Source: an uncultured Gemmiger sp.
GTDB taxonomy: Bacteria; Bacillota; Clostridia; Oscillospirales; Ruminococcaceae
Direction of reading: 5' to 3'
Length of the DNA: 64,000 nt
Assembly (NCBI GenBank): GCA_944386495.1
Contig: CALXBE010000001.1
Coordinates: 62,001-126,000 of the forward strand
The position numbers and the translations under genes were made by a program. The notes beneath the pieces are model-generated. The model searched no databases, was not told where the DNA came from, and saw only the letters and a program-made list of their open reading frames with translations. Numbering within the stretch: position 1 is the stretch's first letter; the number at the start of each line of letters is the position of its first letter. Below are positions 59,104 through 64,000 of this stretch, piece after piece.

Positions 59104-60570
59104 TCACTTGGTGCCCAGGGCTACATCGGCAATTTCCACCGGGTCGATGACCGCAGTGAACCGCACCGGCTTCTCCCGCAGACAGGCCAGGCTCTCGGGC
59201 GCCTTATGCCCGGTAAACTGCTCCAGAGCTGTCATAGCCTGGAAGTCATCTTCAGGGGCAGCCTGGTCCAGAGCCTCCAGCACATCTCCCGGGAACTTGA
59301 AGGGGCTGGCGGTGGAAAGCACCACCATGGGTGCATTGTCCCCGGTTTTTTCCCCATATTCCCGGGCCACCTTGAAAGCCACGGCAGTATGGGTATCGCA
59401 GAGGTAACCGTTGTCCTTGTACTGATGGAGAATTTCCTGGGCTACCTGTACATCGTTGGCGCAGCCGCAGGCAAAGTCAGCCTGAATGGCAGTCAGCTCC
59501 TCCGGAGAGATGGTGTACTCTCCTTCCTTGGCCAGCCGGGACATATACTCGGCCACCTTCTTGTCGCTGCCGCAGACATGGTAGAGAAGCCGTTCCAGGT
59601 TGCTGGACACCAGAATATCCATGCTGGGAGAGCTGGTCCGGTAAAATTCCCGCTTGGCATTGTACCGGCCGGTCTCCAGAAACTCGGTAAGTACATTGTT
59701 CTTGTTGCTGGCGCAAATCAGCTTGCCTACGGGCAGGCCCATCTGTTTGGCGTAATATCCGGCCAGAATGTCACCGTAGTTTCCGGTGGGAACGCAGAAG
59801 TTGGCCTTCTGGCCCATGGTCAGGGCGCCCTTTTCCACCAGCTGGAAATAGGCGGCAAAGTAGTAGACGATTTGGGGAACCAGCCGGCCCCAGTTGATGC
59901 TGTTGGCGCTGGACAGGCGGATATTCCGTCCGGCCAGTTCCTCCTGGATGGTCCGGTCTCCGAACACCTTCTTGACCCCGGTCTGGGCATCGTCAAAGTT
60001 GCCGTTGACGGCGTAGACCGACACATTGCTTCCCTCCTGGGTGACCATCTGGAGACGCTGAATCTCGCTGGTGCCGTGGTCAGGATAGAAGACGGCAATC
60101 TCCACATTTTCAATATCATGGTACCCATCCAGGGCAGCCTTGCCGGTATCTCCGGAAGTAGCCACCAGAATCAGGGTCTTTTCAGTGGCGCCCAGGTTCT
60201 TTTTGGCCTGGACCAGCAGCCGGGGCATCAGCTGAAGGGCGTAGTCCTTGAATGCACAGGTGGGGCCGTGCCACAATTCCAGCGCATAGGTTCCCTGGGC
60301 TACAGGGGCCAGATACCCGGCTTTTCCTCCAAAGCGTTCCCCGTAGGATTCCTGGGCAGCTTTAAGGAGGAACTCCTTGTCATAGTCGGTGAGGAACAGT
60401 TCCAGCACCTTCTGGGCCAGATGGGGATAATCCAGTCCCTTCCAGCTTTCCCAATCAGCCTTGGGGAAGCTTACAGGTACAAAAAGTCCCCCTTCCGAAG
60501 AAAGGCCCTGGGCAATGGCCTGGGAACTGCTCACATAGGTTTCCTTGTTCCGTGTGCTGTGAAATTGCAT
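59104..60570 (-). CDS. thrC: Threonine synthase
   Basis: Pyridoxal-phosphate enzyme converting O-phosphohomoserine to threonine. The 488-residue protein is the long form with GPTCAFKDYALQLM (cofactor Lys) and LVATSGDTGKAAL, and the C-terminal extension seen in bacterial and yeast type II enzymes. The ATG at 60570 follows GAGGAGGAA; an ATG at 60612 would overlap yraN. It is the last gene on the strand after the rplS-to-yraN run, ending at a bidirectional terminator. Confidence 0.96.
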   Translation of the reverse strand: MQFHSTRNKETYVSSSQAIAQGLSSEGGLFVPVSFPKADWESWKGLDYPHLAQKVLELFLTDYDKEFLLKAAQESYGERFGGKAGYLAPVAQGTYALELWHGPTCAFKDYALQLMPRLLVQAKKNLGATEKTLILVATSGDTGKAALDGYHDIENVEIAVFYPDHGTSEIQRLQMVTQEGSNVSVYAVNGNFDDAQTGVKKVFGDRTIQEELAGRNIRLSSANSINWGRLVPQIVYYFAAYFQLVEKGALTMGQKANFCVPTGNYGDILAGYYAKQMGLPVGKLICASNKNNVLTEFLETGRYNAKREFYRTSSPSMDILVSSNLERLLYHVCGSDKKVAEYMSRLAKEGEYTISPEELTAIQADFACGCANDVQVAQEILHQYKDNGYLCDTHTAVAFKVAREYGEKTGDNAPMVVLSTASPFKFPGDVLEALDQAAPEDDFQAMTALEQFTGHKAPESLACLREKPVRFTAVIDPVEIADVALGTK

Positions 60571-60608
60571 ACTACTTTCCTCCTCTGTCCTGTAAGGTTT
60601 CAGCCGCT

Positions 60609-60971
60609 TCATCCGGCTGTAAAGGCATTTTCAATGCAGTGGACCAGCCATCCTCCCTGAGGGCGGGGCATTACCTCCGCCACATCCAGCCGGACCGGGC
60701 AGTCCCGGAAAGGGCTGGCGGCCAGGTACTGACTGGCTGCAGCCAGAATCCGCCGCTGTTTGTGCAGGTCCACCGCTTCCCGTCCCGAAACCGGAGCTCC
60801 GGGACTGCGGGTTTTCACTTCGCAGATCACGATCAGGTCCCCTTTTTTCAGGACCAGATCCAGTTCACCCATTCGGGTACGGTAGTTGTGGGCCAGAAGC
60901 AGATACCCTTGTTTCTGGTAATACCGGGCTGCTACTGCCTCCCCGGTCCTTCCCAGGTCTGCCCGGGTCAC
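60609..60971 (-). CDS. yraN: YraN/UPF0102-family endonuclease-like protein
   Basis: A 120-residue protein with the restriction-endonuclease-like fold of UPF0102. [18 protein letters not shown], the catalytic-type Glu-Asp-Glu-x-Lys residues in [13 protein letters not shown] and ICEVKTR are present. The biochemical role remains unclear; it may act in DNA processing. It overlaps rnhB by four bases and belongs to the rplS-lepB-rbgA-rnhB-yraN run. Confidence 0.93.
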   Translation of the reverse strand: MTRADLGRTGEAVAARYYQKQGYLLLAHNYRTRMGELDLVLKKGDLIVICEVKTRSPGAPVSGREAVDLHKQRRILAAASQYLAASPFRDCPVRLDVAEVMPRPQGGWLVHCIENAFTAG

Positions 60972-61576
60972 TTCCAGTACCCCTGCTTTTTCAGAAAACT
61001 CCGCCGGTAAAAAGGCTGGATTCCATACTGTGCGATCCGCTCATAGTGGAGTTTGGTGCCGTACCCTTTATGCTGAGCCAGACCATACTGGGGATATTCC
61101 TTATCCAATTCCAGCATATACCGGTCCCGGCTGACCTTGGCCAGGATGGAAGCCGCCGCCACACTGGCGCTGGTTCCATCCCCCTTTACCACAGCCCGGC
61201 CAGGGACAATCAATCCTGCCGGGATTTTGTTTCCGTCAATAAGGGCCAGATTAGGGACCAGTTCCAGTTCCTCCACTGCCTGGCGCATACCGCCCATGGT
61301 GGCGTTGAGGATATTATCCCGGTCTATAATGTCCGGACCCACAAACACGATTTTATAAGCCAGAGCCTTCTGGCAGATTTCTTCAAAGAGAAGTTCCCGC
61401 TTTTTTTCGGACAGCTTTTTGGAATCGTTGATTCCCTCAATGGGAGCCTGGGGGTCCAGAATCACCGCTGCCACACAGACGGGGCCGCAGAGGGGGCCTC
61501 GGCCTGCCTCGTCCACCCCGCAGAATACGCCGTATTCCTGCCGGATCTCCTCATCATACTGATACAAGGGATTCAT
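60968..61576 (-). CDS. rnhB: Ribonuclease HII
   Basis: Removes RNA from RNA-DNA hybrids and misinserted ribonucleotides. The 202-residue protein has [14 protein letters not shown] (first catalytic Asp and Glu), [12 protein letters not shown] and [14 protein letters not shown] motifs, all intact. The start ATG at 61576 overlaps the rbgA stop by the ATGA pattern; a longer frame from 61627 would reach into rbgA and is not favoured. yraN overlaps its end by four bases. Confidence 0.97.
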   Translation of the reverse strand: MNPLYQYDEEIRQEYGVFCGVDEAGRGPLCGPVCVAAVILDPQAPIEGINDSKKLSEKKRELLFEEICQKALAYKIVFVGPDIIDRDNILNATMGGMRQAVEELELVPNLALIDGNKIPAGLIVPGRAVVKGDGTSASVAAASILAKVSRDRYMLELDKEYPQYGLAQHKGYGTKLHYERIAQYGIQPFYRRSFLKKQGYWK

Positions 61577-62466
61577 TCTTCCACCCTTTCCCGGACCGGA
61601 GGCCGCTCCAGGGAAATTCTTCCCCACTTGCTTCCCCGGAACTCGTCCACCAGCATAATGGCGGCCCGCTGAGTGTTGACCTCTCCGCCGCTTATCAGCA
61701 TTCCCCGCTTCCGGCCGATTTCCTCCAGCAAATCATAGGGAGGCATTTCCAGGGCCTGGGGGTCCAGCTTATACCGCTGGGCCACCTGTTCGGGGTAAAG
61801 CCGGCTGACCTGACTGATCAGGCCGGTGGCCAGTTCCTCAATATCCAGGATATCATCCTTGATAGAGCCGATAAAAGCCAGGTTGGTGGCTGTTTCCAGG
61901 CTGTCAAACTTGGGCCAGAGCACCCCCGGCATATCCAGCAGGTCAAAGTTTTCTACAGACACCCACTGTTTGCCCCGGGTAACGCCCGGGCGGTCCTCCG
62001 CCTTGGTGCGGGCCTGGCCTGCAAAGCTGTTGATAAAGGTGGATTTTCCCACATTGGGGATTCCCACCACCATCACCCGGATTTTAGCTCCTGTCATACC
62101 CTTGTTGGCCCGCTTTTCCATAAGCTGGGTCAGCTGGGAGAGAATGAGTTTCTTCACATTTCCCATTCCCCCGCCCTGGCGGGAAGTTACCGCCAGGCAG
62201 CCTGCCCCGGCCCGGTGGAAATACTCCACCCACTGGGCAGTGATTTCCGGGTCTGCCAGGTCGGCTTTATTCAGCAGATACAGGTGAGGCTTGCCCGCCG
62301 TGATTCGCTGAATTTCCGGGTTCAGACTGGACAGAGGAATCCGGGCGTCCAGCAGCTGCAAAACGCAGTCCACATTCCGGATTTCCTTTTCCATCACCCG
62401 GAGGGTTTTGGTCATATGGCCGGGGAACCATTGAATGGCCCGGCGATTGATTCCGTCTCCGTTCAC
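61573..62466 (-). CDS. rbgA: Ribosome biogenesis GTPase RbgA
   Basis: Circularly permuted GTPase for late 50S assembly. The 297-residue protein begins with [14 protein letters not shown] and has the motif order G4-G1-G3 (LNKADLAD, then GIPNVGKST near 134-142, then DMPGVLWP), the mark of YlqF/RbgA. It lies between lepB (overlap of four bases) and rnhB (ATGA overlap), the usual Firmicutes order. Confidence 0.97.
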   Translation of the reverse strand: MNGDGINRRAIQWFPGHMTKTLRVMEKEIRNVDCVLQLLDARIPLSSLNPEIQRITAGKPHLYLLNKADLADPEITAQWVEYFHRAGAGCLAVTSRQGGGMGNVKKLILSQLTQLMEKRANKGMTGAKIRVMVVGIPNVGKSTFINSFAGQARTKAEDRPGVTRGKQWVSVENFDLLDMPGVLWPKFDSLETATNLAFIGSIKDDILDIEELATGLISQVSRLYPEQVAQRYKLDPQALEMPPYDLLEEIGRKRGMLISGGEVNTQRAAIMLVDEFRGSKWGRISLERPPVRERVEE

Positions 62467-63005
62467 TTTACCACCCCAAAAGCTGTGACAGGGAGAATGC
62501 GAAGCACCACCCTGCCCAGCAGATCTCGCTGGTCAATACATCCAATCTCGGGGGAACGGCTGTCCGTGGAATTCATCCGGTTATCCCCCATCACAAACAC
62601 GGTTCCCTCCGGCACTGTCAGAGGGAAAGACACTCCCTCTGACAACTGAGTGGGATGGGCAATATAATCTTCCTCCAGCAGCTGGCCGTTGACCCAGACC
62701 TCCCCGGAAGCGAAATCAATATTGATCTCATCCCCGCCCAGGGCAATGATTCGTTTGCAGAGGGCCTTCTCGTAGGAGGTGTATCCGTCCACCACCACAA
62801 TGTCCCCCCGCTGGGGGGTGTATCCGGCACTCCAGAGGAGCACCCGGTCTCCGCTTTGGAGGGTAGGGTTCATGGAACTTCCCTGGACCACCGCTACCCG
62901 GAACACAAAGGTGAAAAGCAGCACCACCAGCACCGCCCCGAAAATAAGGGCCTCGTACCATTCCAGCAGTGCCTTATGCCGTTCCAGCCGTTTTCTCTGG
63001 TCCAC
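62463..63005 (-). CDS. lepB: Signal peptidase I
   Basis: Membrane serine protease that removes signal peptides. The 180-residue protein has one N-terminal membrane helix (about 17-37), the catalytic Ser in QGSSMNPTL, the catalytic Lys region YEKALCKRIIALGGD and the box E motif MGDNRMNSTDSR. The start is most likely the GTG at 63005, preceded by GGGGTGAGAA; an ATG at 63032 lies in the T tract of the rplS terminator and has no ribosome binding site. Confidence 0.94.
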   Translation of the reverse strand: MDQRKRLERHKALLEWYEALIFGAVLVVLLFTFVFRVAVVQGSSMNPTLQSGDRVLLWSAGYTPQRGDIVVVDGYTSYEKALCKRIIALGGDEINIDFASGEVWVNGQLLEEDYIAHPTQLSEGVSFPLTVPEGTVFVMGDNRMNSTDSRSPEIGCIDQRDLLGRVVLRILPVTAFGVVK

Positions 63006-63040
63006 TCTTCTCACCCCTTTGTAAAATACCATAAAAAGAA

Positions 63041-63070
63041 AAAGGAGGCAACGATTCCGCTGCCTCCTTT
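63041..63070 (-). terminator. Terminator of rplS
   Basis: A 10-base perfect inverted repeat (63041-63050 with 63061-63070) is followed on the minus strand by TTTTCTTTTTA, seven bases after the rplS stop. Some read-through would supply the lepB-thrC run. Confidence 0.88.
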
Positions 63071-63077
63071 CCGATGA

Positions 63078-63419
63078 TCAAATACGCTCTTTAACCTTGG
63101 CAGCCTTGCCGGTACGCTCACGCAGGTAGTACAGCTTGGCACGGCGAACCTTACCACGACGGATGACCTCAACCTTCTCAACAAAGGGAGAGTTGACGGG
63201 GAATACACGCTCCACGCCTACGCCGTAGGAAGAACGACGAACGGTGAAGGTCTCCTGGATGCCGCCATGCTTCTTTGCAATAACGGTACCCTCGAAAGCC
63301 TGAATACGCTCACGCTCGCCTTCCTTGATCCGGACAGAAACCCGGACAGTGTCACCAACCTCGAACTGAGGCTTGTTCTCTTTGATCATGCCTTGGGTCA
63401 TGATTTTCATTGCGTCCAT
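63078..63419 (-). CDS. rplS: Ribosomal protein L19
   Basis: 113-residue large-subunit protein at the 30S interface. It contains [26 protein letters not shown] and the C-terminal [21 protein letters not shown]. The ATG at 63419 has GGAGGATT six bases upstream. It opens the typical rplS-lepB-rbgA-rnhB run and has its own leader and terminator. Confidence 0.98.
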   Translation of the reverse strand: MDAMKIMTQGMIKENKPQFEVGDTVRVSVRIKEGERERIQAFEGTVIAKKHGGIQETFTVRRSSYGVGVERVFPVNSPFVEKVEVIRRGKVRRAKLYYLRERTGKAAKVKERI

Positions 63420-63563
63420 GATAAATCCTCCAATTTGTTCGGCGTTCATGCCCGGAGTTTCCGGCAGAGGACCACCTGTTTTAATGTTGTTACATTAACC
63501 CGCTGGTTGGTTCCAGCGACACTAACGCCTAAATATAATAGCACAACCAAGACCGCATTGCAA
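63420..63563 (-). promoter_or_regulatory. rplS promoter and probable L19 leader
   Basis: TTGCAA (63558-63563) and TATTAT (63535-63540) on the minus strand are 17 bases apart. The roughly 110-base leader has two stems, CGCTGG/CCAGCG (63501-63518) and TTAATG/CATTAA (63481-63498), just before the ribosome binding region. This is the layout expected of an L19 autoregulatory leader, but I cannot confirm the consensus. Confidence 0.55.
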
Positions 63564-63591
63564 GGGTTTTTCTGGATTTTCCCGGGATTTT

Positions 63592-64000
63592 TCAGCAAAA
63601 AATTTCCATTTTTCCGGTGTAAAGCTGGGTGCGAAGGATATTCCAGTTCCGGGCCGGGAATCCGTAGGCCTCCTGCCAGCTGTCCAGCAGAAGGGTGGGA
63701 TTCACATTCAGGTCCTTACCCGCCGGGAGCACCGCTTCAAAGGTGCATTTATCCCCTTCCAGGTGCGCTTCCACCCGGGGCAGGATCTCCTTCAGGTCAA
63801 TGGTCTTGACCGCACGCTTGGTTTTCTTCTCCACCAGAAGCTGCTGTGCCTGGTTGTAGGCCCGGACCGCTTCCTCCCCGCCGGGCTGCCGGGTCCAGAT
63901 GGTGTACCGGGCAAAGGCCACTTCCTCTCCCTTATGGACCACAGGCGCCACCTTGGTCACCCGGATTCCGCCGGGCATGACCGGATTGAGCCGGTTCTTC
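63592..64000 (-). CDS. Radical SAM-linked DUF2344 protein (5' part off the right edge)
   Basis: C-terminal 135 or so residues of a protein resembling the DUF2344 (TIGR03936) family, which is usually encoded next to or fused with a TIGR03960-type radical SAM protein. The visible part has RLNPVMPGGIRVTKV, an ARYTIW segment and a late LPAGKDLNVNPTLLLDSWQEAYG block, as in family C-termini. The frame is open to the window edge, so the start is outside. The function of the family is not established. Confidence 0.72.
   Translation of the reverse strand, partial: KNRLNPVMPGGIRVTKVAPVVHKGEEVAFARYTIWTRQPGGEEAVRAYNQAQQLLVEKKTKRAVKTIDLKEILPRVEAHLEGDKCTFEAVLPAGKDLNVNPTLLLDSWQEAYGFPARNWNILRTQLYTGKMEIFC

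Overview
The window looks like a chromosomal segment of a spore-forming, moderately GC-rich Clostridia, most likely a gut Oscillospiraceae/Ruminococcaceae-type bacterium. This is inferred from a gerA-type germinant receptor operon, SpoVD- and FtsW/SpoVE-type genes, a CIRCE-controlled groESL operon, HPr kinase, sodium-pumping decarboxylase subunits, DUF1540 and EFR1 proteins, and strong GGAGG ribosome binding sites. I see no phage, transposase, CRISPR array or rRNA. One tRNA gene, tRNA-Leu(TAA), is present.

Layout. 1-6.7 kb: glucokinase (cut by the left edge), hprK, a gerA/gerB/gerC operon, DUF421 and DUF4363 genes, nrdR. 6.7-11.6 kb: an aminotransferase, then a three-gene vanY - vanG-type ligase - vanT-type racemase unit closed by a terminator and followed by tRNA-Leu. 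11.6-16.9 kb: a DUF6311 membrane protein, an RluA pseudouridine synthase, DUF1622, an EFR1 flavodoxin-ferredoxin, a padR/DUF1700 pair. 17-30.4 kb, almost all minus strand: pcrA-thyX-tmk-mltG-U32, oadG-oadB, recD2-comF, metK behind a structured leader, and ribU behind an FMN riboswitch. 30.5-41.3 kb: an MscS channel, a ricin-lectin protein with a histone H1-like tail, a very large RND transporter with a coiled-coil insertion, an FtsW-type protein and two polysaccharide genes. 41.3-52.5 kb: a cell-wall block with asnB-murE-spoVD on the minus strand and ATP-grasp ligase - asnB - glycosyltransferase on the plus strand, separated by an SdpR/SdpI-like pair. 52.5-64 kb: groESL, tig-clpP-clpX, metallophosphoesterase, DUF1540, thrC, and rplS-lepB-rbgA-rnhB-yraN, ending in a partial radical-SAM-linked DUF2344 gene.

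How it fits together. Peptidoglycan chemistry is the recurring theme: precursor ending (D-Ala-D-Ser ligase, serine racemase, D,D-carboxypeptidase), precursor stem (MurE), possible amidation or side-chain ligation (two AsnB proteins, one ATP-grasp ligase), polymerisation and crosslinking (FtsW/SpoVE, SpoVD) and strand termination (MltG). The most unusual items are the reduced VanG-type cluster without a sensor pair or VanXY, the ricin/histone-like protein with its own structured leader, the metK leader with a terminator that I cannot place in a known SAM riboswitch class, and the RND transporter insertion. All functional assignments are from reading the sequence; no database searches were run.
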